A stretch of DNA of 64,000 bases from Nymphaea colorata (taxonomy: Eukaryota > Streptophyta > Magnoliopsida > Nymphaeales > Nymphaeaceae): assembly GCF_008831285.2 (NCBI RefSeq), contig NC_045138.2:2334143-2398142 (forward strand). The letters run 5' to 3'. The notes below the pieces were generated by a model, which searched no databases, was not told where the DNA came from, and was given only the letters and a program-made list of their open reading frames with translations. The first letter of the stretch is position 1. Each line of letters opens with the position of its first letter. The position numbers were made by a program, and so were the translations under genes. This document shows, piece by piece, positions 43,441 to 55,136 of the stretch.

Positions 43441-43653
43441 GGGCCGGGCCCGATAGGTCGGCCTAACCCGTTTATATTAAAAATTTATTTATTTTAATTT
43501 TTTTTGTTTTAAAAATATATATTTAGTATTATTAAATACATTTTATATTTTAAAAAATTATTTTATAATTAAAAATTTTAATTTTTAATTTCACAGGCTG
43601 GGCCGAGGCCGGGCCGAGACCCGGGTCAGGCTCACCGACCAGATGCCCACCCT
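43441..43653 (-). mobile_element. GGGCCGGGCC-rich element with TAAGGGTGGGCA end
   Basis: In reverse complement it starts CTAAGGGTGGGCATCTGG and ends in cgggcccggcccaag. The middle is AT-rich. It resembles the element at 34486-34791 in layout (GC-rich arms, AT core). Its left boundary lies next to a 20-bp direct repeat (aaagtaaaccattagccaag at about 43356 and 43417). Confidence 0.4.
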
Positions 43654-43694
43654 TAGTTTTTAGCTATGACTACACCATTTACGATAATTTTTAT

Positions 43695-44146
43695 TAGGGG
43701 TGAACAACGAGTCGTGCTCAGCTCATGAATGAGTTTGGGCCGAGTCATTTGCTTAACAAGTCGAACTCGAGTTCATGAGTCAACTCGTTCAAATAATTGA
43801 GTTGAGTTCGAGCTCAACACGTAACTACCGAGTCAAGCTTGAGCCTTAATCGAGTTTGTCGAGCCTTAATCAAGTCAATATATTCAAACAAGTTTATAAG
43901 TTTCTCGAGCCTTAATCAAGTTGAGCTCGAACTCAACACAAAACGATAAATATCAATTCTATTCAAACAAGTTTGTCGAGCATTAATCGAGTCGAGCTCG
44001 AGCTCAACACGTAATTGCCGAGTCAAGCTCGAGCTGCTTCCGTCGAGCTATTCTCGAGCTCGAGCCGAGTTGAGCTCGACGTTTCATTAGTCGAGTGAGC
44101 TCGAGCTGACTAAACTCATGCTCAACTTGGCTCGTGTTCACTACAA
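43695..44146 (+). mobile_element. MITE family 1 type element, about 450 bp
   Basis: The left end is TAGGGGTGAACAACGAGTCG. The right end, reverse-complemented, is TAGTGAACACGAGCC. The interior is very rich in gagctcgag and cgagccttaatc words, some tandemly repeated. No duplication of the target was readable. Confidence 0.55.
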
Positions 44147-44285
44147 ATTATGAAAAAAATTTATTTCAATTTCATGATATATATATATATATATATATTA
44201 GTCGAGCGAGCTCAAGCTGACTGAACTCGGACTCAACTTGGCTCATGAAATCACAAATTATGAAAAAAAGTTTATTTTATTTTCA

Positions 44286-44321
<36 letters not shown>
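44085..44321. repeat. Two-copy tandem duplication, about 115 bp, with TA tracts
   Basis: The unit attagtcgag(t/c)gagctc ... aacttggctc ... aaattatgaaaaaaa ... ttcatgatatata starts near 44088 and again near 44199. It includes the right part of the element at 43695-44146, so the duplication came after that insertion. TA tracts end both units. Confidence 0.75.
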
Positions 44322-44325
<4 letters not shown>

Positions 44326-45584
44326 CAGTCGGTTTCCAACTTTACAAAATATGAATTCAAGTAAAACATCTGGTTGAGATCATATGAACGTCAGATCTTA
44401 TGCTAGTCAGATCCAAATTCGATTTTAAAATGCAAATTCATATTCCTTATGAACCTGTATCTGAATTCAAACATGTTTAAGTTTGAAACACCGAATACAA
44501 ATCTTCTACAATCCTTACAAATTTCTCATGAAAGGGACGATTTCCAAACAAAATCAATGGTAGAATCTACAAAGCCATGCTTCTAGGACCAATGTCCCAA
44601 AGAAAAGCTAAGAAGATCTTGGCTGTTTACTGCTGTTTCATCAAAGGGACCATGTTTGGAAATTGGAATCTTAAATTCATCTTCACTTGGCAAAGCAACA
44701 GGGAATTTGTGAAGATTTTGTGGTGCAACTGCCACAATGGGGCACTAATCTTGGTGGCGCCACAATAATTGTACCATATTCTACTATGTGGAGCATTTCA
44801 TCACTATTCATATGATGTGACTAAAGGTTTTTTTTTATCATCCACTACTGATGCCAACCCTTTCTCTTTTTGACTTGACTTGGCACCAACAGGATTTGAA
44901 GCTTAATTAGTGGCCGAGGGACGTTATAGCTTGTGTAAGCAATTGCCCACACCAACCCACAAAATTTACTTTATTTTATTATGTATACAAACTTCATTAA
45001 TTTTTTCAGTTTTTTACGTATGGGTGCCCCCTTAAAGTTTGAAATTTACACTTAGAGTGTCCATTAACCGGGATTTTCTAGCTCTACCACTAAGCTTAAT
45101 GGCATTTTAATCCCGGAAACTTTGTCTAAAACGGTGTAGTTAGGCGCGTATCAAGCATTTAGGAGTGGTCTTAAGAAAGAGATCAAAGCCTCAAAAAAAA
45201 GGAAGAACAATGGGAATGATAAAAAAAGGAAGAACAATGGGAATGATCATTGACTGTTTCATAGATTGTATAGCCATGAAATGTGGGAATATGAAATTTT
45301 TTAGTACTCAAGATATAAGATTGCATTATGCTGAAAGCATTTTGGTGCAGTTTGGAGCCTCATCCCAATTTAATAGGCTTTCCTTGTTTTTGTTTTCGAC
45401 TTTTGCATTGTTGCCGTAAACTCTCCTACTTTATTAGAGTTAACAATATTTGTTCGAGATCATAGAGATTTGATGCATGCATGGATGTCGGAGTATCTTT
45501 GAACCACATAAATCTTTGTATTCTTGTGTATTTGCTTTCTTTTTTTTTATCTCAAAAAGACGCGAAGATGTTCTTCTTAATAAG

Positions 45585-45997
45585 TAGGGTAGTCAACAGA
45601 TCGGATTCAGATCAGATATATCCTAAAGCATATCGGCTTTTTTGGATATTCACATATTTGAATTAGAATAAAGAAAAGTCATATCCGAAATCCGATTTTA
45701 CAATATGAATCTGTTTTTTGTTATTTATATCTAAATCCGAATTTTGAACCAGATTTTGCCCATTTTCAAAGTTTAAGAGCATTAGATACAGGATATTGGT
45801 TTAAAAATGAATCTGATCCGAATACTAATCCGATCGGATATTTATGTATATCCAAATCTGAATCCAATCGGTTGTCATTTATTAAATTTGAATCTTTTCT
45901 GATCTTTTAATCGGATAGTAAATTTTTTTCCATATCCGATTTTTTCAGATCCGTTCGGTCGGATGTCCCATTCAAATCGGATATATTGACATCCCTA
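45585..45997 (+). mobile_element. Complete 413-bp MITE, family 2 (TAGGGatGTCAA ends)
   Basis: Flanked by a perfect 8-bp duplication, TTAATAAG, at 45577-45584 and 45998-46005. The left end is TAGGGTAGTCAACAGATCGG and the right, reverse-complemented, is TAGGGATGTCAATATATCCG. The interior is made of gatccgaat/cagatatatcc words, with gaataaagaaaagtcatatc. No coding capacity. The 8-bp duplication fits hAT. Confidence 0.85.
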
Positions 45998-46630
45998 TTA
46001 ATAAGTTTGTCCAACCCCAGTTAGGTTAGTAAGATCGGATTTAATTAGCTTGAGTTTCATTTGAATGATTCAAATCTAGTTGATTATATATATAAAAAAA
46101 AAAAGTAAAGCAACTTTGAATCATTTAAATAATTTGTTGATTACAAATCCTACTTATATTTCATTACTTATTATGATCATGCATGATTATGTTCTGGTTT
46201 CTCCCTACAAAACAACGACTATGATTAGGTCCCCACTAGGCTGAGTCGCCCTACTTGAAGCATCGTTTGAAACCTTTGCTTTTTTGTGCACCAATTATAT
46301 GATGTGTTGGTGGATATGGCCAACTCCCACATTCCATCGCATAACATGTGTTATTGTCTCTACACATAGCTTCCAGCCTAAGGTCTAGACAAGCCTAGTA
46401 TCTTTCTCTTCCTATAAAAGCAAGGTAATATTCGAATACATGGTATTAAATACTCGAGTATTAAGTGTCACAAGCTTATTCCTTTCCGTAAACAAAAGGA
46501 AAGAAGACTCAAACACAAGAGAACAATTAGAATGCTGGTTATTTAATACGGAGTGGCTTTCAAGTGCGACAAAAAATTCAAGTCTCATATACACCATATT
46601 GTGTGATGGACTTGAAATTGTAGTTCTAGG

Positions 46631-47045
46631 TAGGGATGTCAACGGATCGGATATATATTTAATCATATCTGCTTTTTGAATATTCGCATATTCGGATTCG
46701 AGTTCAAATAAAGAAAAGTCATATCCAAATCTGAATCTGAAATCTCATTTTACAATCTGAATCCGACTTTTATATTTATATCTAAATCCGAATTTTGAAC
46801 CAAGTTTTGCCAATTTCCAAAATTTAATAGCATTAGATACATGATATTTGTCTAAAAATAAATCTGAACCGAGCCGTATCCAAATCATATCAGATATTTA
46901 TGTATATCTGAATCCGATCATATGCCATTTATTAAATCCTAATCTGATCAGATGTCACTTATTAAATCTAAAATCCGATCCGATTTCTTATTCGGATATT
47001 AATTTTTTTTCACATCCGATTTTTTTTAGATCGAATCGGCCAATG
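46631..47045 (+). mobile_element. MITE family 2 copy, 3' end decayed
   Basis: It starts TAGGGATGTCAACGGATCGG and follows the 45585 copy (aataaagaaaagtcatatcc; agcattagatacatgatatt; atttatgtatatctgaatcc) up to about agatcgaatcggcca. The right terminal repeat is missing, so no duplication can be tested. Confidence 0.65.
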
Positions 47046-47269
47046 GTCAAAAATTTTTACGTGAGCTTAGGTGGAACTTTATTCCTAATACTCAAATTTA
47101 ATAACCTCATGATAAAAGGTCTCGACACATTGTTTCTTGTTCAAACTTTTCCTAAAATTTGAATTAAAGTTTCACCTCTACAGTAGAATACCACATATTC
47201 AAACATGGCTTGATTTTCATTGACATGAACCTCTTCATGAGTTCAAGCAAGTATAAAAGCAATGACGGT

Positions 47270-47415
47270 TGAGCTCAAGTAACTTCTTCCAAACAAGGCA
47301 TCTCGAGTTCAGTCGAGCTCAAGCACAACACATAAATCGAACTGCTTCTATCGAGCTATTATCGACCTCGAGGTTTCATTAGTCGAGCCGAGCTAGAGCT
47401 CGAAAATTATCTTTC
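47270..47415. repeat. CTCGAG-rich fragment related to 43695-44146
   Basis: Shares gctgcttc(t/c)(a/g)tcgagctatt and gtttcattagtcgag with 44034-44095. Truncated at both ends. Confidence 0.45.
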
Positions 47416-47879
47416 TAAATGGTTTACGTCATGCAAGTGCAATCCACTATTAGTTATTTGAGTTCAACCGAACCAAAAAAGGTGATTACATATACCGACA
47501 CTACATTATTATACATATTGATATAAACCCTTAGGAAGCCCATACCAACTTTTTTTAAATTTTTTATTTAAAAACTAATCAAAAACTAATTTAATTTAAG
47601 GTTTTCATTGTGTTAATGTGACTGTTAGGGATCACGTGGCCCAACAATTTTATGGGTGTTAGATCGGGGCAGAGCCAGATTTTTTTTAGATATTAAAGTA
47701 TATTTTTAATTTTTTTTTTTACAAGAACCAAATAACAACTTAAAATGTTTTTGTAAAAAAAATATCAAAGGAAGGTTGTGGTCTAGCTGTGCGTGTGTTA
47801 GATAGTCCAACACCGAGTTCACTTCACTGGTTGACGACTATGACTCATAGGTCGCGTTAGGGTTAGGGGCGGAGGCAGG

Positions 47880-48023
47880 TAGGGCTGAACACGAGTCGAG
47901 TCGAGCCCGAGCTCGGTCAACTCGAACTCGGCTCTACACAAGCTCGACTCGTTTAACTAATGAAGCAGCTAGTTTAAACTTACGAGTCGAGCTCGAGTAG
48001 CTCGACTCGTTCGTGCACCTCTA
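47880..48023 (+). mobile_element. 144-bp MITE family 1 member with near-perfect duplication
   Basis: The left end is TAGGGCTGAACACGAGTCGAG-like. The right, reverse-complemented, is TAGAGGTGCACGAACGAGTC. Flanking 8-mers are GAGGCAGG (47872-47879) and TAGGCAGG (48024-48031), 7 of 8 identical. A small, internally deleted member. Confidence 0.65.
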
Positions 48024-48349
48024 TAGGCAGGGAGCTCCTGTCATTGCCTTCTTTTATATTTTTTAAAATTTAAAATTTTACATGTAAAATTTAAAAATTT
48101 TAGTTTCAAATACATTCAAAAAAATTTTAAAAATTACATTTCAGTTTTTTATTAAAATTTTAAAATTATAGTTTGATAATAAAAAAAAAAACAGGAAAAA
48201 CAGTGTTTGTGCTGCCAAACAAAACCGTGATATGGAATTCCTGAAAATGAAATTGAGGGGTTTGTAAGAAAATGGGGAGAAGTTGAAAAGATATTTCTTC
48301 AACTTTATCCTTATGAAAAGGTATTTCTCTTTTATCACTTAAGGATATT

Positions 48350-49557
48350 TTCGTCATTTTGACCCTCCTGGGATCGCCGTTACTTTCATCTTCCTTGGCT
48401 TCTAGTTTTGTTGTTTTCCATGTTGGAACGGATTCTCTCTACCTCAGTTTCCCCTCTCTCTCTCTCTCTCGGTCTCTCACTTTCACGGGGAATTTCTCCC
48501 ACTGTAGTGCGGACAAAGGAGAAGGAACAGTGCGAGAGGAAATGGCCGTCGTTTTCCAAGAGCAAATGGCTGTTTGTATCGTGATGGTGAAGAATTTGTC
48601 GGAAGACTTCAGTCTTCACGTCAGCGTGATGATGATGATGAGGCGGTCCACGACCTTTCCTGCAACAGTTTTCTTTGATCGTCTTAGCTTTATTAGCGCA
48701 TCAAGAAACGAGCGGAGGAAGCGCATCCTCTTCCGTGTTCCCTCCGACAGGAGAAGACGGAAAAAACGAAAGCGAGCGAATTGCTTGCGATTTGCTGATT
48801 CCATGGAATCCAGGACTCGCTTCCTGCATTCCCCTGCGAGGAATTGAAGAGTATTTCATGGAAGGAATGGAAGAATTTGAGGTACGAGCTTCATCGGGGA
48901 AATCCCGACGTCTCCGGAGATCTGGGAGGCGGTAGCTGCTGTTCGTTGAAAAGACGGTTTTGAGAACAGGCTTTTGAGCAATTTTTGGTGAATTGGAGAC
49001 GAAAAAGGAAGGGAGTTTCTCTTTCCACACGTCTTTCTTCGCTAGGAATTTCAGAACAAAAGAGATGCTACTTTTGACATGCATTACGAAATTTTTGCAA
49101 CTTCTTGTTCTGGATTTTTCGGTTGATATGGAAGCTAGGGTTTTGAAGAGGTTCTTACGCAATTTTTCTCTTAGAAGCAGTTCCTTTGGCCGGCAGAAAT
49201 TTCCTACTTTCGCTATAATAATAAACCTTTGGAACTCGAACTAGATACAAAAACAAAAAAAACAAAAATAATTCTGCTTCTTTTTGGAGATTCTGTTTTT
49301 GTTCTTTTCTCGAGATGATTTCAAGTTAATTACCTACTTTGCAGCAGTTTTGGAGGTGAGTTTTAGGATTGAAAAATTTCCAGTTTCTTCCTTTCCTGCT
49401 GTCCTTCAAATTCAGAAAGCGCGTCGCCTCAATGAGAACGTCGTTCATGTGCTTTTGAATTTTAGAAAGAGGAGAAAGGATCAGAACATTGAATTTTCCA
49501 GAAATAGAAGAATTTCGAAGTGCAGAAAATACTTTGACTTTTGTTTTTCAAATTCCA
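48350..49557 (+). other. Probable promoter and leader of the CEPR2-like gene
   Basis: A CT-rich tract at 48446-48480 is followed by GC-richer, purine-rich DNA up to the ATG. Several open frames run here (for example 48359-48847), but none resembles a known protein and their composition (Ser/Arg-rich) fits a 5' leader. A TATAATAATAAA word is at about 49212. Neither the transcription start nor a leader intron could be fixed. Confidence 0.35.
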
Positions 49558-52500
49558 ATGGCTGGATACCGCAGCTTTCTTCGTCTTCTCGTCCCGTTTT
49601 TTCTCTTCTCTTTGACTCTTGCCGCCGCCGGGAACCCAGAGATTTTGGCTCTGCTCCAATTCAAGCAACAGCTGGTGGACCCGACCCGTTCCATGTCCAG
49701 TTGGATCGACGGCCCTTCCGGATCCCCCTGCAATTTCACCGGAATTTCATGCGACCGGATTTCCGGCCGCGTCATCGGAATCTCGCTTGAGAACAGGTCT
49801 CTCTCCGGAAGTCTCTCTCCTTCAATCTTCCGGCTTCCGAGCCTCACCGTCCTGAATTTGGGGTCCAACTCGATCTCTGGCCGGGTCCCGGCACATGCCG
49901 CCAACTGCTCGTCTCTCCAAACTCTCAACCTGTCCAACAATGCCCTCGAGGGGACGTTGCCGGACTTGTCTTCCCTCAGAGACCTTCGTTTTCTTCATCT
50001 CGAGGGCAACTCTTTCTCCGGCGAGTTCCCCGCGTGGGTCGGGAATTTGATTAGCTTGACATCTCTGAGTTTAGGAAAGAACCGCTTCAGTGCTGGACCC
50101 ATCCCGGAGAGCTTGAAGTCACTAGGTAATCTTTCGGATCTCTACTTGGCCTGGTGCAATTTCACCGGCGATTTGCCGAGATTTATCTACCAGCTGAAGA
50201 ATCTGGAGTCCCTCGATCTCTCCAACAATGCTCTCAGTGGACAAATATCAAGCGACGTCTCCAACTTGCGGAAACTGTATAAGATCGAGCTCTACATGAA
50301 TCATATCAATGGGCGACTACCACCGGAGCTGGGAAACCTCACTCTTCTCAAGGAATTTGATGTCTCCAACAACATGCTCACGGGAGAACTACCTGAAGCA
50401 ATGGGCCAACTTTCAAATATCACCGTCTTTCAGGTACATAACAATTACTTAACTGGCGGGATCCCAGTCCGCTTCGGCCAATTCCGTCATCTGGTCGGGT
50501 TCTCTGTTTACCGGAACGGATTTTCCGGTGAGTTTCCTCCAGATCTTGGGCGATATTCACCATTAACTAGCATTGACATCTCGGAGAATGATTTCACTGG
50601 CAAATTTCCGAGATACCTCTGCCAGAATTCCAAGTTGCAGTTCCTACCGGCCCTTAAAAATAAGTTCACTGGCACACTACCGGAGGAGTATGCTTACTGC
50701 AAATCTTTGACGAGGTTCAGGGTTAGTGACAATTTGCTGAGTGGAAGAATTCCTGATGGACTATGGGGCTTACCTTCTGCCGTCATTATCGATCTATCTC
50801 GGAACAATTTTGTGGGGGAAATGAGTCCAGAGATAGGACTGTCAGTCTGTTTGACAGAGCTTCTAATTGACCAGAATGGATTTTCTGGTAGATTGCCACC
50901 TGAGATCGGCCAGCTGCTGCAACTACAAAAACTCATCGCCAATAACAACGGCTTTAGTGGTGCAGTGCCATCTCAGATTGGGGGCCTTCAGAACTTGACT
51001 TCACTGCATTTGCAGCAGAATTCTTTGACTGGACCAATACCCCCTCAACTCTCGAAGTGTAGCAAGCTTTCCGTCCTCAACTTAGCAAATAACTCCTTAA
51101 CAGGACAAATTCCACTTAGCTTCTCAGAGTTGGTGTCTCTGAACTCACTGAATTTATCTAGAAACATGCTCTCCGGGTTTATTCCTGATAGCTTACAGTC
51201 GCTAAAACTGAGCTCATTTGATTTCTCGTATAACTATTTATGTGGGAAAATTCCTTCCACGCTTCTCTTGACCGCACTTACAGGCGAGGCCTTTGCCAAC
51301 AATCCTTGTCTCTGCGTTGATAGTCAAGGTCAAAACGAGTACCATCTGCACGTTTGTAGCCCAAGCTTTTACCACAAGCACCTTGCTGAAAAAAAATTGC
51401 TTGTTGTCTGGGTTGTGGGAGTTATATTTCTACTTGTCTCTGTAGCGTTGTTAATATTGCGCTATAAGAAATTTTACCTCATGTCCCTGGCAGAATCAGA
51501 GTTTGATGGTGACAAACTGGCCAATGAGCTTATGTGGGAGATGAAATGTTTTCGGCAGACCAACTTCATTGCTAAAGAGGTCTGCAATCTGCAGGAGAAG
51601 AATTTGATCGGCAGTGGTGCAAGTGGCAAAGTTTACCGCCTGGATTTGAAGAACAGGGGAAGCGTTGCAGTAAAGCAGTTCTGGAGAAGCCCCGTGTCGG
51701 CGGAAGCTTCAGAAACAGAACTAGAGGTGCTGGGGAGAATCAGACACAAGAACATTATTCAGCTTTATGCTTGCGTTTATGGAGGGGGACTGAACCTGCT
51801 TGTTTTTGAGTTCATGGAGAACGGCAATCTACGGGATGCACTAAGCCATGAAAGAAAGAAGGGAAGGCAGGGACTAGATTGGCGCCTGCGATACAAAGTG
51901 GCTACTGGAGTAGCTCGAGCAATTGCATACTTGCACAACGATTGTGTGCCTGCCATTATTCACGGGGACATCAAATCGACCAACATTTTGTTGGATGGCA
52001 CTTATGAACCTAAGATTGCAGATTTCGGCACCGCCACAACCATTGGAAGTTTAGCCGAGGAGAATGATTCCAAAGGTTCAGATTTTGTCGGCACACACGG
52101 TTACATGGCTCCTGGTATTGTTCCTTCACATTCTTTCCTGCAACTAACTGAAAACGCGATCTAAAGGATGCGACCCTCTGTCTTAGGTCCATCCAGGCTG
52201 CCAATTATAAACAATAAAATTGCCTGTGTTTGATGACAGCCCTGCATCTCCCTGCTAGTGCTTAGCACTGCATGAATAATAATGCAGCGGGCGTGATAAC
52301 TGATCTGCTAGAAACAGATGATTCTTTGGGTGGTGCAAACCAACGGTCTTATTCATTGTCTGTACAACCGGCACCAAACGTTTGCTGCCGCTTATGCCCA
52401 TAATTAGAACAACCTTTACTAAATCATTCATAAATTTTGTTTTGATGTTGCCAACTGAATATTTAGCGAGGAACTCACGATTTTATTTGTTTCGTTGATT

Positions 52501-52814
52501 ATCCAGAATTAGCTTATACCACGAAAGCGACAGAGAAGATTGACATCTACAGCTTTGGAGTCGTCTTGCTGGAGCTGGTAACTGGCCGGCATCCAGTTGA
52601 GCCAGAATTTGGAGAAGGTAATGACATCGTCTACTGGGTTTCTTCTCACATTGCTTGTAGAGAAGAAGTTTTGAAGGTTCTGGACCCGAGGATTTCCGCA
52701 TCTGCGGAACACAGCATGATGAAGATGCTCGGGATAGCTCTGCTATGCACCACCACGCTTCCCTCTCTGCGTCCAACCATCAAGGAAGTGATGAAAATGC
52801 TCCTTCACCCTTAA
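49558..52814 (+). CDS. CEPR2: CEPR2-type LRR receptor-like kinase with HGD catalytic loop
   Basis: Exons 49558-52114 and 52507-52814 (phase 1, CCTG|GTATTG ... TCCAG|AATTAG) give 954 aa; Arabidopsis CEPR2 is similar in length. The order is: signal peptide (1 to about 24), N-cap with [10 protein letters not shown], about 20 LRRs, membrane segment about 614-635, and kinase 682 to about 950. Family marks include [44 protein letters not shown] and [19 protein letters not shown]. The catalytic Lys706, Glu721 and DFG (822-824) are present, but HRD is HGD at 802-804, and the conserved KSDVYSFG reads KIDIYSFG. CEPRs bind C-terminally encoded peptides in nitrogen and root signalling. The start is the first in-frame ATG and begins the signal peptide; the frame upstream opens only at a TTG. 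The intron (392 nt) sits where the BAM3-like intron does. No frame break. Confidence 0.9.
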
Positions 52815-53897
52815 TCTTTTGGTTACCGAGTCGAAGCATTCTGGTAATGGCACCTATCACAGTCTTTTCCGTAAGAATTAACCTTAGCAGCATATTTAGG
52901 TTATCTCCAGATTGTCTTCCTGATATTGTTCAGTGAATACTGTTTGCAGCCCATCTCTTTTGCTTGCTAATCCATAAATCGTATCTGTTGTATATATCTC
53001 TTTTTATGGAGGAAATTAGTACGCTTTAACGTATATAGAGAATTACCTTTCCTTTTGTATGGCGATCTTGATTTGAAATTTCTGTTTCCACCATCATGGG
53101 ATGTTTGATCCCTCAAACAGAATATCACTATAGGAATCTTTTACCCACATCGGTATTTTATATTCACGCATCCTTGTCCAGGACTAGAAATCCCATGAGT
53201 AGTATGTTGGCAAAGCAAACACCATGATGACGGCCTGTCTGGAGGTCCCAACTATAGAAACTGAAGTCAGCTAAGGCGAGCATGGAACGAAAGAGTGGCC
53301 TAAAGAAAAACAGCTAAAACGTTTGGGTTTTTTAAATTATGAATGTCTAATGCGTATGAGATTCGAGTAAATGGAGACATATTACTCGAAATAGACCAGT
53401 CCAAATAAAAAATAGAATCTGATTTTGTATGTTTTTTTAAACCCTGAACTGATCAAGGGAGGTCCCTGTGTATCTGCTATTTGCCGAAAAATGCCTGAGA
53501 TATTTTCGTTTAGGAAAGCGACTGGGGCATGATACTCGACGCATATAGTCAGTTCCCAATTAAAAGGTATCAAAGACTACCCAGATAAAGTCATACTAGG
53601 TATTAGCTCATTGGATGAGAAATCAAGTTAGGATTTGGATGAGGGGAAGCCTTTTTTTTATGTTTATTTAGGAAAAACTGCTTTCGGGTCATATTTTTAT
53701 GTTTCCCAGGTTCTAACCCGGGTGTTCTAACCTATAGGAATAACACACTAAAGCATAGCAACCATAAGATTTGAACGTCCCCCATGATTGTGAGCCGCCT
53801 TGCCACCTGGTTGTGGTATGCCCCTTGTGGTAGATGAAGGAAAGCTTTAACAAAATGCAAATTTGCCTTTACATTCAGATGAAGTTATTTGCTAGTT

Positions 53898-54203
53898 TCA
53901 CATCGATACCTTAAAACCCTTCATTATGGACAGCTTGTACATTAAAAAAAAAAAAGAAATAAAAAAACGTAAGACTTCATCATCAAAACCGTACTGCTGG
54001 AGGAATACCCTTATTTGCAGAAGAAGAGGGAGAGGGACACCATGATATCTCTCAATTTTATGCCTACCGATGTACATGTATGTCCAATGCCATTGGGCCT
54101 CCAATTTTTCTTGGGCATTTTCTTTTAGATACCTTTTGTCAGGCCCAGCAAAGAACGTAGATATTAAACCATAAGCATCTTGGACATATTTCTCAATGTC
54201 CAT
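53898..54203 (-). CDS. Unassigned small ORF, 101 aa, possible gene fragment
   Basis: Starts with a true ATG (54203). The first 80 or so residues have balanced composition and plant-like codon use (MDIEKYVQDAYGLISTFF, then AQWHWTYMYIGRHKIERYHG, then a Leu-rich LPLLLQIRVFLQQYGFDDE), while the tail is Phe-rich over a poly-T stretch and looks non-coding. I do not recognise the family. It could be one exon of a broken gene copy or a chance frame. No upstream TATA or partner exon was found. Confidence 0.15.
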   Translation of the reverse strand: MDIEKYVQDAYGLISTFFAGPDKRYLKENAQEKLEAQWHWTYMYIGRHKIERYHGVPLPLLLQIRVFLQQYGFDDEVLRFFISFFFLMYKLSIMKGFKVSM

Positions 54204-54723
54204 TTAATGGAAAGCATGATCTATGTCAACTTGCTTTATTAAAGGAAACAGTGCCAACACGTTTTCCATATAATGAAATGCTTTGATCCACAAGTTTTAG
54301 TAACCCCGCGTGGAGCCACCTGATAAACTTGACTTTTTATCCAACCGAAGTATAAATGTGTTTCTCTTGTATTGTCATTTATAATGTGTTTCCAATTGCG
54401 TTTTTATTGAACGACAATCAAATTAGTTTAGCAAAAAGAAAAGATCAGCTTTTCACCATGCTTTTCTTCAGTGATAACCATTTGTTTTTACGACCTTTTT
54501 GCATGCTTCCAATGTCCGGACAGGAAAAGAAAAGCAATTAAATAGACAGGCATATTTTATGTTAAAGCAAACAAACTTGTTTTACTTAAGTTTCAAAAAA
54601 AATAGCTAAACGTGTGCTATTGTTTTGCGATCCCATAGAAAATTGGGAGCCACTGTTTTCAACCCATAGGTTAGAGGTTAAGAATTCAGAACTTGAATTG
54701 GCCAAACAAAAAACCTTCAAAGG

Positions 54724-55136
54724 TCGTTTGATGGATTGAAAATATTGAATTGGTAAAAAGTTTGAGTAAATATGTCAAAATATTGAAGAAATGGAAACAA
54801 AATTCAGATTTCCAAAACCTCTTTCTATTTGTTGTACTTGAGTTCGTACTTGAGTTTACATTGCAAGAAATAAATCTCTTAGTTTGATAAAAATGAAAGA
54901 AGAAAAAACAAAATAGTTGAATTAAGCCATGGCTTGAGAATCCAACAGTAACTTTTTTCATCCTGAATTTTTTTTTTTTTTTTACCCCTTGAGATGGAAA
55001 GAAATTTCCGAAAAAAAACTTTCTGAAAACCAACCCAACATTCACTTTTTTTATCCCAAGTTTGATGGGCAAAAAAAATTTTCAAAAATTTTAATTTTAT
55101 TTAAAAGACTACAGGAAATATCCTGCCCATCAAACG
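54724..55136. mobile_element. Possible MITE with TCGTTTGATGG / CCATCAAACG ends
   Basis: The left reads ggTCGTTTGATGGATTG and the right, reverse-complemented, reads gaGTGCACGTTTGATGGGC. Flanks share caaaggtcg and caaggtcg. The interior is AT-rich with long A/T runs. PIF/Harbinger-like ends; boundaries uncertain. Confidence 0.3.

Noticed and set aside
48359-48847. 162-aa ORF upstream of the CEPR2-like gene
   Set aside because: Ser/Arg-rich, no known signature, overlaps other frames; best read as leader sequence of the receptor gene.
52115-52164. Stop after GTHGYMAP suggesting a truncated receptor
   Set aside because: The stop is intronic read-through; splicing at 52114/52507 restores the kinase C-lobe in frame.
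54686-55085. Lys/Phe-rich minus-strand ORFs
   Set aside because: Driven by poly-A/T runs inside a MITE-like block.
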